64,000 bases of DNA from NCBI GenBank assembly GCA_008933705.1, contig WBUN01000025.1, positions 1 to 64,000 on the forward strand. Direction: 5' to 3'. The position numbers and the translations under genes were made by a program. Source of the stretch: Hyphomicrobiaceae bacterium. GTDB taxonomy: Bacteria > Pseudomonadota > Alphaproteobacteria > Rhizobiales > Hyphomicrobiaceae. Numbering within the stretch: the stretch's first letter is position 1; every line of letters begins with the position of its first letter. The notes under the pieces are model-generated. The model saw only the letters and a list, made by a program, of their open reading frames with translations, searched no databases and was not told the DNA's origin. Of the stretch, positions 1 through 7,531 are shown one piece after another.

Positions 1-114
1 GCCGCTCGCTCCGTCGAGGCCCTGTGGACCGCCATCGGCCAGCTCACGAGCACGTTTGAGCCCGGTGAATGCGCAAACTACCTCCGCCATTCAGGCTATG
101 TACGGTCAAGCTGA
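1..114 (+). mobile_element. IS630-type transposase, C-terminal fragment cut by the window edge
   Basis: The first 37 codons are open from base 1 and end in TGA at 112-114. The peptide carries the run EPGECANYLRHSGY, the C-terminal signature I associate with IS630/Tc1-mariner family DDE transposases (an aromatic-rich end after the last catalytic acidic residue). Only the C-terminus is visible, so whether the element is intact cannot be judged, and I could not identify a terminal inverted repeat to its right. It shows that the segment borders an insertion sequence. The reading frame upstream of the following gene overlaps this fragment, which argues against an early start for that gene. Confidence 0.75.
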
Positions 115-259
115 ATCTGCTCTAGGCCCTGGATTTGCCTCGATGATTCCGTTTCACGGGTTGAGTTCATCTCGCCGTCGTTACTATATATCGCAGGTCG
201 GGTTGAATGAGCCGTGCAATGCGGTCCTAATGGTTCGGCGAGTAGGACACGGGTACGAG

Positions 260-1354
260 ATGACTATTGCTCATGAGCCCAAGGCGCTGCGCGCCCGCTA
301 CGCAGTACTTCTCACCCTTGGATGTCTGATGGCACACCCGGCAGTGGTGACCGCCACCGAACTGAGCAGCAGCCCTCCGCCTCACAACGGTGCGGCATTC
401 GATCAACGATTGCCCATACCTGGCGCGCTGCAGACGGACGACCGTAACCGGCGGCTTGCCGAAAAGGGCATGACCGCCGGCAGCCCGGTCATGATCCGCA
501 TATTCAAGGCCGAATCCCAGCTTGAGCTCTGGCTCGAAAGAGGCGGCCGCTTCGAACTCTTCGCCACGTATCCGATCTGCTATTGGTCGGGCATCGTGGG
601 ACCGAAGTTGCACGAGGGGGACAAGCAGGCTCCGGAGGGGTTCTACTCCGTCGGGATGCGCCAGATCCATCGTCGGGGCCGCTGGCCGCGCTCTCTCAAC
701 ATCGGCTTTCCGAATGCCCTCGATCGGGCCTATGCCCGCACCGGCTCCCTTATTCTCGTGCACGGCGGCTGTACGTCCACCGGCTGCTACGCCATGACCG
801 ATCCCGTGATGGAGGAGATCCATGCCTTGAGCGAGCAGGCTCTTAAGAATGGGCAGGATCGCATCCAGGTGCACGTCTTTCCGTTCCGAATGACCGACCA
901 GAACATGAGCGCTTTCGCGGACCATGAGTGGTATGGCTTTTGGCTCAATCTCAAGGAAGGCTACGACCTCTTCGAGCGTACGCGCATCCCGCCGAAGCTG
1001 AGCGTCTGCGGGAAGAAGTACGTGCTTGCAGAGGGAACGCCCTCCGATGCCGCGGAAGAAGCGCCAACGCTAAGTGCCCGCAGACGCGCCGCCCACCTGA
1101 TCGGCGATATGAAGGAGGTTGCCTCAGGGGAGCTCACGGACTGCGTTGAACTTGAGCCCGATACGCAGTTTCTTGTGTCTCCCCGGTCCGCGCGCGCCAA
1201 GAAGGCCAAGGGCCGAAAGGTCGCTTCCCGTGCACACCGCCGCCGTTCTGTCGGCCGCAACGCGCGTAAGGCGTATGCTGCCGCCCGGAAAGCGCGCATG
1301 GCGGCCCATGCCAAGCGTGTGCGCACCGCGTCGGGCGCCCGGCGATCTCACTGA
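260..1354 (+). CDS. Secreted L,D-transpeptidase (YkuD/YafK-like) with a long basic tail
   Basis: Likely periplasmic L,D-transpeptidase acting on peptidoglycan stem peptides (364 aa from ATG 260). I chose this start because residues 1-34 then form a signal peptide (basic start, hydrophobic AVLLTLGCLMA, cleavage after VVTA). Longer in-frame starts (TTG 56, ATG 98, ATG 143) overlap the transposase end and add no recognisable domain. The catalytic region lies around residues 75-210; the motif HGGCTSTGCYAM at 168-179 contains the expected nucleophile Cys176 and matches the YafK/DpaA-type branch, whose members can either form or hydrolyse cross-links. The last about 55 residues are almost only Lys, Arg and Ala, a histone-H1-like tail that may bind anionic wall polymers; its function is unknown. 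No clear Shine-Dalgarno is visible. Confidence 0.82.
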   Translation: MTIAHEPKALRARYAVLLTLGCLMAHPAVVTATELSSSPPPHNGAAFDQRLPIPGALQTDDRNRRLAEKGMTAGSPVMIRIFKAESQLELWLERGGRFELFATYPICYWSGIVGPKLHEGDKQAPEGFYSVGMRQIHRRGRWPRSLNIGFPNALDRAYARTGSLILVHGGCTSTGCYAMTDPVMEEIHALSEQALKNGQDRIQVHVFPFRMTDQNMSAFADHEWYGFWLNLKEGYDLFERTRIPPKLSVCGKKYVLAEGTPSDAAEEAPTLSARRRAAHLIGDMKEVASGELTDCVELEPDTQFLVSPRSARAKKAKGRKVASRAHRRRSVGRNARKAYAAARKARMAAHAKRVRTASGARRSH

Positions 1355-1471
1355 AGTCCGCCGCAAGTGCCGAGCTTCGATGTCTCGGTATTACCTTATG
1401 AACTGAGATCAGATCATACAGTTCACAGCGGACCAAGAATACGCGACGTGGGGACCCCGCTGGCAACGCAA

Positions 1472-2599
1472 TCACTTCGCGCGTGCACGCGGCCTGCGGA
1501 AGACAAAGGCCGACGCCGGTTCGGAGGCCTCGACCTCGGCAAGGTGGGCAAATGCCTGATGGTGCGGAGACTTCGCGCAGGCCGGATCCGTTGCCGCGGC
1601 AGTGCCTGCAAAGGCCAGGGCTTGGCAGCGGCAGCCGCCCCAATCGATCTCGCGAAACTCGCACGACCGGCATGGCTCGGGCATCCAGTCTGTGCCGCGA
1701 TATTTCCGAAAGGCATCCGAGCCGAGCCAGATATCACGCAGACGCTGCTTGCGCACATTCTCGAACTGAAGGCCTGGAATGGTCTCAGCGGCATGGCAAG
1801 GCAGCGCCTTGCCCGAGGGCGTGATGTTGATGATGCCGCGTCCCCATCCGCCCATGCACGGTTTCGGCCGCGACGCATAGTAGTCCGGCACCACAAAGTC
1901 GATGACGAGCACGCCCTTCAGCCGTTCGCGGGCTTGCGCTACCACGTCGGCGCTGTGCAGCACCTGCTCCCGCGTTGGCATAAGAGCCTGCCGGTTCGTC
2001 AGCGCCCAGCCGTAGTACTGCACATGGGCGACTTCGAGCCGTTGCGCACCCACCTGCACCGCCAGCTCGATGAAGCCTTCCAGGCTGGCAATATTCTGGC
2101 GGTGGATGGGTGCGTTGATGGTCAGCGGCAGGCCTGCAGCTCCCACCCACCGCGCAACCTCGAGCTTCTTGGCATGTCCGCCCTCGTAGTGCGCAATGCG
2201 ATCGGCATTGCCGGCTAGTGTATCCTGCAGGGAGATCTGCACGTGATCGAGGCCGTGCGCCGCCAAACCCTCCAGCCGCTCGCGCGTCAACAGCACGCCG
2301 GCCGTAATGAGGTTCGAATAGAGACCGACCTTCGCGGCCCGCGCGATAATATCCTCCAGGTCTCGCCGCACCGTAGGCTCGCCGCCCGAAAGGTGCAGTT
2401 GCAGTACGCCGAGGTCGGCTGCCTGCGCCAGCACATCGAGCCACACCTCCGTCGGCAGCTCGTCGGACACCTGCTCCAGAGCCAGGGGGTTCGAGCAGTA
2501 GGGACATTGCAGGGGGCAGCGGTGCGTCAGCTCTGCCAGCAAGCCGACAGGCGCCAGCGCGCACGCCAATTCCTTGCGCATGGCAGGCGATGAGATCAC
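1472..2599 (-). CDS. pqqE: PqqE, radical SAM enzyme cross-linking PqqA
   Basis: Radical S-adenosylmethionine enzyme that, with PqqD as chaperone, joins Glu and Tyr side chains of the PqqA peptide in the first committed step of PQQ synthesis (375 aa, usual length). The N-terminal cluster motif is RCPLQCPYC (Cys28, Cys32, Cys35), followed by SGGEPT. The C-terminal third is cysteine-rich (PCRSCEF, GGCRC) as expected for the SPASM domain that holds auxiliary Fe-S clusters. The start is GTG at 2599, overlapping the pqqD stop (GTGA), so translation is probably coupled; an in-frame ATG six codons later is an alternative. It is the last gene of the leftward pqqABCDE operon. Confidence 0.96.
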   Translation of the reverse strand: MISSPAMRKELACALAPVGLLAELTHRCPLQCPYCSNPLALEQVSDELPTEVWLDVLAQAADLGVLQLHLSGGEPTVRRDLEDIIARAAKVGLYSNLITAGVLLTRERLEGLAAHGLDHVQISLQDTLAGNADRIAHYEGGHAKKLEVARWVGAAGLPLTINAPIHRQNIASLEGFIELAVQVGAQRLEVAHVQYYGWALTNRQALMPTREQVLHSADVVAQARERLKGVLVIDFVVPDYYASRPKPCMGGWGRGIINITPSGKALPCHAAETIPGLQFENVRKQRLRDIWLGSDAFRKYRGTDWMPEPCRSCEFREIDWGGCRCQALAFAGTAAATDPACAKSPHHQAFAHLAEVEASEPASAFVFRRPRARAK

Positions 2600-2898
2600 G
2601 TCTTGACCACGCCCTTGTCGGCGAGTTCCTGCAGCATGCTGGTCACATCGGCAAGTATCTGGTCTCTGGGCGCATTATAGGTGCGCGACAGCTCCTCCGC
2701 GATCTCCGCGACCGTTCGGCCGCCGTCGCACAGCCGCAGCACGGCGACCGCAATCGGGTCGGGCGAGAGCACGCGCTCCGGCGCAAGAATGACCCACCGG
2801 TCTCGCGCCCGATCATGGCGCATCCTTATATGCCGCGGCAGAGCGGGTTTGGACGTCGCCTCGATCAGAGTGCGCCCTGGCTTGCCGGCATCTGTCAT
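2596..2898 (-). CDS. pqqD: PqqD, PqqA-binding peptide chaperone
   Basis: Small RiPP recognition element protein (100 aa) that binds PqqA and presents it to PqqE. The sequence has the family pattern: [20 protein letters not shown], then [20 protein letters not shown] and the helical end [11 protein letters not shown]. The ATG at 2898 overlaps the pqqC stop by ATGA, and the stop overlaps pqqE. The frame is open much further upstream, but that extension is only a shadow inside pqqC. It is a stand-alone PqqD, not fused to PqqC or PqqE as in some species. Confidence 0.95.
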   Translation of the reverse strand: MTDAGKPGRTLIEATSKPALPRHIRMRHDRARDRWVILAPERVLSPDPIAVAVLRLCDGGRTVAEIAEELSRTYNAPRDQILADVTSMLQELADKGVVKT

Positions 2899-3629
2899 GG
2901 GGCCCCTGGGGTGAATGCCCCTGGCGGGATCAGGCCCGGCGATACGTAGGCGTGATGCAGTGCGTCGAGTTGAGCCCACAGGACGCTGCACTTGAAACGG
3001 ACGGCGTCCACGACGGAAGCCTGGGCTTCGGGCGTCGTGGCGTGGCGTTTGACGTAGTCGAGCGCGAACTCGGAGTCGCGGTCGGCCTGGTCGAGACGCC
3101 GGCGGAAATACTGCATGGCATGCTCGCCGATGAAGTCGTAGTTCTCGAGCATGCCCGCAATGCGCTCGCGATGGATCGAGGGCGCAAACAGCTCGGTCAG
3201 GGAGGAGGCGACAGCCTCCAGAAGAGTTCGCTTGCGCACGAAGTTGACATAGGCTTCGACGGCAAAGCGCGTGGCCGGCAGCGCCCCTTGCATGGAGATG
3301 ACGTAGGCGCGTTCGAGTCCGAGCGCATCTGTCAGGACAAGCCAGCGCTCGATGCCGCCTTCCTCCCCATCGGCACCGTCGTGGTCGAGGATGCGATGCA
3401 CCCATTCGCGACGCAGCTCGCGATCGTGGACCCGGCTCATCAGCGCCGCATCCTTGCGCGGCACCGCCGATTGGTAGCAGTAGCGGTTGAGCGCCCAGGC
3501 CTGCACTTGGCCCTTGTGAAGCTTTCCCCCATGCAGAAGCCGGTGGAAGGGGTGCTTGTCGTGATAGCGCTCGGCACCTACCTGCCGAATGGCGGCCTCC
3601 AGCTCCTGCGCAGTCATCAACGTGCTCAC
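2895..3629 (-). CDS. pqqC: PqqC, pyrroloquinoline-quinone synthase
   Basis: Cofactor-free oxidase that performs the last step of PQQ synthesis: ring closure and eight-electron oxidation of AHQQ using oxygen (244 aa, close to the usual about 250). It is an all-helical, TenA-like fold. Characteristic stretches are RYHDKHPFHRLLHGG near the N-terminus, ALNRYCYQSAVPRKDAA around residues 46-62, and RHATTPEAQ near the C-terminus. Its start overlaps the pqqB stop and its stop overlaps pqqD, each by four bases, indicating tight translational coupling. Confidence 0.96.
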   Translation of the reverse strand: MSTLMTAQELEAAIRQVGAERYHDKHPFHRLLHGGKLHKGQVQAWALNRYCYQSAVPRKDAALMSRVHDRELRREWVHRILDHDGADGEEGGIERWLVLTDALGLERAYVISMQGALPATRFAVEAYVNFVRKRTLLEAVASSLTELFAPSIHRERIAGMLENYDFIGEHAMQYFRRRLDQADRDSEFALDYVKRHATTPEAQASVVDAVRFKCSVLWAQLDALHHAYVSPGLIPPGAFTPGAP

Positions 3630-4537
3630 AGGCGAATCTCCATGCCGTCGAAGGCGATCTCCCAGCCGGCACGCTCGACGTGCGCCCGCTCCAGGCTGTC
3701 GTCGCGCAGGACCGGGTTGGAATTGTTGATGTGCACGTAGATGCGGCGCTTCACATCCAGTCTGTCGAATGCCGCAATCGACCCGTCCGCGCCGGCCATG
3801 CTGATGTGGCCCATCCGCTTGCCGGTCTTGCTCGACAATCCCTGCGCAATCATCTCCTGGTCAGTGTAGAGCGTGCCGTCAAACAGGACCAGCTGCGCAC
3901 CTCTGAGGCGCTCTGCCAGCATCGCATCTACCTCAGCGCATCCTGGAATGTAGTGAACGCGAGCCCCGCTGGTCGGGTCGCTGATCGTCAGGCCGATGGT
4001 GTCGTCATCGCGGGTGCCAAGGTCCGGGGCGGCCTTCTCCAAGTACAGCGCCACCTTTCCCGGCACGGCGAAGGCTTCCAGCAGCAATCCGCCGGCGAGC
4101 TCGATCTGCACGCCGGTCGTCATGGCGACACGCGGGACGATCTTGGGGTCGAGCACGTTGAAGATGCTGTTCGCCGCCAGGGCGTCCAGCACTGTGGGAG
4201 ATGCGTAGAGTGCAAACGGCACGCCCTCGCGCAGGCTCAGAAGCCCGGCGACGTGATCGACGTCGCCGTTGGTGACGGCCACCGCCTTGATGGGGCTTGA
4301 ACGCAGGCCATCCTCCGGGCGAGGCGCAAGCTCGGGCGTCTGGCTCATCTGCTGGCGGATATCGGGGGAGGCGTTCAGCAGCACCCAGTCGCGGCCGTCT
4401 TGGCTTACGGCAAGGGAGGACTGCGTCCGTGCCTGCACGCCTGGCCGGCCCTGTCGCACGTCGGCACAGTTGCGGCAATTGCAGTTGGCTTGCGGGAAAC
4501 CGCCACCCGCTGCTGATCCCAGCACCTTGATGATCAT
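3626..4537 (-). CDS. pqqB: PqqB, metallo-beta-lactamase-fold PQQ biosynthesis protein
   Basis: Iron/zinc hydroxylase of the metallo-beta-lactamase superfamily (303 aa, usual length); in the accepted pathway it hydroxylates the Glu-Tyr dipeptide intermediate before PqqC. The N-terminal GSAAGGGFPQANCNCRNC is diagnostic and includes the structural metal-binding cysteines. NASPDIRQQM and TNGDVDHVAGLLSLREG carry family-conserved residues and the remnant metal-binding His/Asp set. It follows pqqA after a 95-base gap with a hairpin and is translationally coupled to pqqC. Confidence 0.96.
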   Translation of the reverse strand: MIIKVLGSAAGGGFPQANCNCRNCADVRQGRPGVQARTQSSLAVSQDGRDWVLLNASPDIRQQMSQTPELAPRPEDGLRSSPIKAVAVTNGDVDHVAGLLSLREGVPFALYASPTVLDALAANSIFNVLDPKIVPRVAMTTGVQIELAGGLLLEAFAVPGKVALYLEKAAPDLGTRDDDTIGLTISDPTSGARVHYIPGCAEVDAMLAERLRGAQLVLFDGTLYTDQEMIAQGLSSKTGKRMGHISMAGADGSIAAFDRLDVKRRIYVHINNSNPVLRDDSLERAHVERAGWEIAFDGMEIRL

Positions 4538-4585
4538 GGAGGTGCCCCCTTGCAGTCAGGGCAGCGCCAACCCCTGAAAACGGCA

Positions 4586-4607
4586 GCGGCGGCCGAACGA
4601 CCGCCGC
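4586..4607 (-). terminator. GC-rich hairpin between pqqA and pqqB (attenuator candidate)
   Basis: A perfect 7-bp inverted repeat (GCGGCGG / CCGCCGC) with an 8-base loop lies in the pqqA-pqqB gap, followed in the direction of transcription by GTTTTC. The T-run is short, so it is more likely a leaky attenuator or an RNA-processing/stability hairpin than a full terminator. Such an arrangement would let the precursor peptide message exceed that of the enzymes. The repeat is seen; the function is inferred. Confidence 0.5.
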
Positions 4608-4632
4608 ACGTGTCCCATGTCTGAGGGCCCGA

Positions 4633-4725
4633 TCAGTCGCGGTCCAGCTCAGCCGGCAGGTAGCTGGTAACCTCGAGCCCGACTTCCTGTTCGGTAACTT
4701 GCGGCTTGTGCCAAACGAGCTTCAT
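4633..4725 (-). CDS. pqqA: PqqA, precursor peptide of PQQ
   Basis: Thirty-residue ribosomal peptide from which PQQ is made, too short for most gene callers. Read on the minus strand from ATG 4725 it begins MKLVWHKPQV and contains EVTSY, the conserved Glu-x-x-x-Tyr pair (Glu18, Tyr22) whose side chains are cross-linked by PqqE and become the PQQ skeleton. A strong ribosome binding site (CGGAGGA) sits 5 bases before the start. It is followed by a hairpin and then pqqB, and preceded by a leader with inverted repeats. No pqqF/pqqG protease gene is visible in the window. Confidence 0.96.
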   Translation of the reverse strand: MKLVWHKPQVTEQEVGLEVTSYLPAELDRD

Positions 4726-4746
4726 GCAAATCCTCCGGGTTGCCTT

Positions 4747-4807
4747 GCTGCAATCTGAGCGCGCGGGAACGTCTTGCCGTTCCTTGTCCTGCCGCACTTA
4801 TTGCAGC
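4747..4807 (-). promoter_or_regulatory. Nested inverted repeats in the pqqA leader
   Basis: Directly upstream of pqqA there are two nested inverted repeats: an outer 8-bp pair GCTGCAAT (4747-4754) / ATTGCAGC (4800-4807), and inside it a 6-bp pair GGAACG (4766-4771) / CGTTCC (4778-4783) with a 6-base loop. As RNA on the minus strand this would fold into a stem-loop domain ending about 20 bases before the pqqA ribosome binding site. It may be a structured leader or a pair of protein operators; I know of no described PQQ riboswitch of this shape. Confidence 0.4.
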
Positions 4808-4891
4808 GGTCTGCTCAGAACCCACGGCAAAATGTGCAGCGAACGCCCTTCGCCGTCAAGGATGCGCCCTCACGTGACGATCGACGCGGAT

Positions 4892-4911
4892 GTGTGTTCT
4901 GGCGTACACAC
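4892..4911. promoter_or_regulatory. GTGTGT-N8-ACACAC inverted repeat before the marR gene
   Basis: A perfect 6-bp inverted repeat with an 8-base spacer lies 48 bases upstream of the MarR-family start and in the shared region with the divergent pqqA. The 20-base span fits the size of a MarR dimer operator, so autoregulation is a reasonable inference, but no binding consensus was available to test it. Confidence 0.35.
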
Positions 4912-4959
4912 GTTGGAAACGCTGGAGTTTTCGGGAGGCAAGCCCATGTGTGAGCTGCG

Positions 4960-5520
4960 ATGGATGAGCCTGTGAAAGCGCGCGCAGCCGCGGTGAAGCC
5001 GGTAAGGGGACGCCCTCGCGGTGAGGGTCCCAGTCCGGACGGTCGCCGCCTGCCACGCCCCCCCGCCGACAGCGGCGGCGCGATTGATCGGTCATCCCCG
5101 ATCGACCTGGGCGGGCTCGACCAGTTTGTTGGCTACGTCGTTCGCCGGGCGCAGGTGTGGATCTTTCAGGATGTGAAGCGCCTGCTCAAGGAGCTGGACA
5201 TCACCCCGGCGCAGTTTTCCGTGATGAAACTGGTTTCCGCCAACGCCGGCCTTGCTCAGGTACGTGTGGCGGAGGCGCTCTGCATCGAGCGAGCACGCCT
5301 GGTTCAGATGCTCGACAAGCTCGAGACGCGCGGCCTCATCAAGCGTACCCGCTCGGCAAGGGATCGGCGATCACACGCCTTGCACCTGACGGCGGACGGG
5401 GCGGCAATGCTCGAGCGTCTGATTGCGCTCATGGGCGAGCATGAGCGCCGCGTGGTCGAGAAGATCGGGACCAAGGGTAAGGCGGAGCTGCTGCGGATCC
5501 TGGCGCCATTTCTTCGTTGA
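4960..5520 (+). CDS. MarR-family transcriptional regulator
   Basis: Winged helix-turn-helix repressor of the MarR family (186 aa). After an unusual 45-residue N-terminal extension rich in Pro, Arg and Gly, the MarR fold starts around GLDQFVGYVVRRAQVWIFQD. The recognition helix region is VAEALCIERARLVQMLDKLE and the wing is RSARDRRSHALHLTADG, with its usual DxR signature. It sits 91 bases ahead of a feruloyl-CoA synthase operon on the same strand, the arrangement expected for a FerR/CouR-type repressor that releases DNA on binding a hydroxycinnamoyl-CoA thioester. The ligand is inference. The start is supported only by a weak ribosome binding site; a shorter form without the extension is possible. 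Confidence 0.88.
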   Translation: MDEPVKARAAAVKPVRGRPRGEGPSPDGRRLPRPPADSGGAIDRSSPIDLGGLDQFVGYVVRRAQVWIFQDVKRLLKELDITPAQFSVMKLVSANAGLAQVRVAEALCIERARLVQMLDKLETRGLIKRTRSARDRRSHALHLTADGAAMLERLIALMGEHERRVVEKIGTKGKAELLRILAPFLR

Positions 5521-5529
5521 GGCGGATAC

Positions 5530-5554
5530 AAATCGTTGCCATGGGCAACGATTT
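5530..5554. promoter_or_regulatory. 11-bp palindrome between marR and the CoA synthase gene
   Basis: The left arm AAATCGTTGCC and right arm GGCAACGATTT are exact complements around a 3-base centre. It begins 10 bases after the marR stop and is followed 12 bases later by TTGACA (5566-5571), a possible -35 box. It could be the operator of the MarR protein at the fcs promoter, or, as RNA, a hairpin terminator for marR, since the right arm ends in TTTT. Position next to the -35 box favours the operator reading. Confidence 0.5.
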
Positions 5555-5611
5555 TCGCTACTGACTTGACAACAATAAGAAAGAAGTCGTTTGAGCATGG
5601 GGAGACGTCCG

Positions 5612-7498
5612 ATGGGCAACACAGCGCTAGCCGGCACTACGGCCACGCCGAATGCCGTTTCTGATGAGGGTAACGCACTCTTTGCCAAGCCCGCAGTCCA
5701 GTGTGAGCGCCGCCCGGACGGCTCAATGATCTTGAGCTCCGGCCACGCGCTCGGTTCCGTCCCATCCTCAATCGGCGCGCTGCTTGAGCGTCGGGCAGTC
5801 TCCGATCCGGACCGGGTGTTTCTCGCCGAGCGCGATGCGTCAGGTGCCTGGCGCAAGGTCACATACGATCAAGCATCTCGGGCAGCGAACGCCATCGGTC
5901 AGGCGCTGATCGACCGTAGTCTTGGGCCGGATCGGCCATTGATGATCCTCGCCGAGAACGGCATCGATCATGCCCTCATCGCGCTCGGTGCGATGCATAT
6001 CGGTGTGCCGGTTGTCCCGGTCTCGACCGCCTATGCCCGGCTGAGCCAGGATTTCGGCAAGCTGCGCTACATCTACGATCTGATCACGCCTGGTCTGATC
6101 TACGTGGATGAGGCTGATCGCTACGCCAAGGCGCTGGAGACGATCGGGGCGACGCGTCTGGAGATCGTTGCCAGCCGCGGCAAGCTCGGTGCCCACGCAC
6201 TCACTCCCTTCTCGACGCTGGCGGAGTTGAGGCCGACGCCTGCGGTCGATGCCGCCTTCGCGCGGGTTGGACCCGACACTGTCGCCAAGATTCTCTTCAC
6301 CTCCGGCTCCACGGGCCAGCCCAAGGGTGTCATCAACACCCAGCGCATGCTCTGCGCCAATCAGGAGAGCATCGTTGCTGCCTGGCCGTTCCTGGCCGCC
6401 CGGCCGCCGGTGATCGTCGACTGGCTGCCCTGGAACCACACATTCGGCGCCAACCACAACTTCAACATGATGCTGCGCCACGGCGGCACGCTCTACATCG
6501 ACGAAGGAAAGCCGGTGCCCGGTCTTATCGAGCGCACAATCGCCAACCTGCGCGACGTCTCCCCCACGGTCTATTTCAACGTGCCGCGCGGGTATGCTGC
6601 CCTTCTCGATTATCTGGAAAAGGACGAGGAGCTGCAGCGCAAGTTCTTCGAGCGCCTCGATATGCTCTTCTATGCTGCGGCTGCTCTGCCGCAGAGCTTG
6701 TGGGATCGGCTGGAAGCGCTGGCACGCAAGGTGCGCGGGCGCCCTGTTCCTTTCGTTTCCTCCTGGGGACTGACGGAGACAGCGCCGCTCGCAACGATTG
6801 TGCACTATCCGATCGATCGGCCTGGCAACATCGGCGTGCCGGGCCCGGGCATCCAGGTCAAGCTGGCCCCGGTCAGCGACAAGCTCGAAATCCGCGTGAA
6901 GGGTCCCAATGTGACGCCGGGCTATTTCAAGGACCCGGAGGTCACCAAGGCCGCCTTCGACGAGGAAGGCTGGTTCAAGACCGGCGATGCCGTCCGTTTG
7001 GCAGACCCGGCCGATCCGGTGCGCGGCCTCCTTTTCGATGGCCGCACGGCAGAGAATTTCAAGCTGCTCTCCGGCACGTGGGTCAACGTCGGCATGCTGC
7101 GCACGGCCGTGATCGCAGCTGGGGCGCCCGTGATCGAGGATGCTGTGGTGGCAGGCCATGACCGCGACGAAGTCGGCCTGCTGGTATTCCCCAGTCTTGC
7201 CGGCTTGCGCAGCCTGTGCCCTGAGCTTGGTGCCGCCGCAAGGCTCGACGATCTGCTCCGGGCGCCGGCTGTACGAGACGCTCTCGTCAGGGGGCTCTCC
7301 CACCATAACGCACAGGCTCAGGGCACCTCCATGCGCATTCGCCGATGCGTGCTGCTGAGCGAGTCGCCGAGCATCGATGCCAATGAGATCACCGACAAAG
7401 GCTACCTCAACCAGCGTGCCGTGCTGACCAAGCGCGCGACGACGGTCGAGCGGCTTTACACGGACCCGCCGCCCCCCGAGGTCATTCTCATCAACTGA
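5612..7498 (+). CDS. fcs: Feruloyl-CoA synthase-type AMP-dependent ligase
   Basis: ANL-superfamily acyl-CoA ligase (628 aa) that adenylates a carboxylic acid and transfers it to CoA; the long form with the LFTSGSTGQPKGVI P-loop, SSWGLTETAP and FDGRTAENFKLLSGTWVNV fits feruloyl-CoA synthases, which act on ferulate, caffeate or coumarate. ATG 5612 was chosen because GGGGAGA lies 6 bases before it; TTG 5591 and ATG 5597 are upstream alternatives without that spacing. It heads a three-gene run with a thiolase and a thioesterase, behind a MarR gene. No enoyl-CoA hydratase/aldolase (ech) or vanillin dehydrogenase is adjacent, so the exact substrate and route remain open. Confidence 0.85.
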   Translation: MGNTALAGTTATPNAVSDEGNALFAKPAVQCERRPDGSMILSSGHALGSVPSSIGALLERRAVSDPDRVFLAERDASGAWRKVTYDQASRAANAIGQALIDRSLGPDRPLMILAENGIDHALIALGAMHIGVPVVPVSTAYARLSQDFGKLRYIYDLITPGLIYVDEADRYAKALETIGATRLEIVASRGKLGAHALTPFSTLAELRPTPAVDAAFARVGPDTVAKILFTSGSTGQPKGVINTQRMLCANQESIVAAWPFLAARPPVIVDWLPWNHTFGANHNFNMMLRHGGTLYIDEGKPVPGLIERTIANLRDVSPTVYFNVPRGYAALLDYLEKDEELQRKFFERLDMLFYAAAALPQSLWDRLEALARKVRGRPVPFVSSWGLTETAPLATIVHYPIDRPGNIGVPGPGIQVKLAPVSDKLEIRVKGPNVTPGYFKDPEVTKAAFDEEGWFKTGDAVRLADPADPVRGLLFDGRTAENFKLLSGTWVNVGMLRTAVIAAGAPVIEDAVVAGHDRDEVGLLVFPSLAGLRSLCPELGAAARLDDLLRAPAVRDALVRGLSHHNAQAQGTSMRIRRCVLLSESPSIDANEITDKGYLNQRAVLTKRATTVERLYTDPPPPEVILIN

Positions 7499-7531
7499 TC
7501 CACATCGCAGACAGCATTGCGGAGAGCTTCA

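Noticed and set aside
56-259. N-terminal extension of the L,D-transpeptidase from TTG 56
   Set aside because: It overlaps the transposase end, contains no domain, and would bury the clear signal peptide that begins at ATG 260.
1367-2218. 283-codon plus-strand frame opposite pqqE
   Set aside because: It is the complement of a strongly conserved gene, and its translation is Arg/Ala/His-rich without any domain.
2899-3672. Long upstream extension of the pqqD frame
   Set aside because: It runs antiparallel in frame to nothing recognisable and lies wholly within pqqC, whose protein is conserved; PqqD is complete from 2898.
5840-7306. 488-codon minus-strand frame opposite the CoA synthase gene
   Set aside because: Shadow of a high-GC gene; no homology-like features, and the plus-strand product has every ANL motif.
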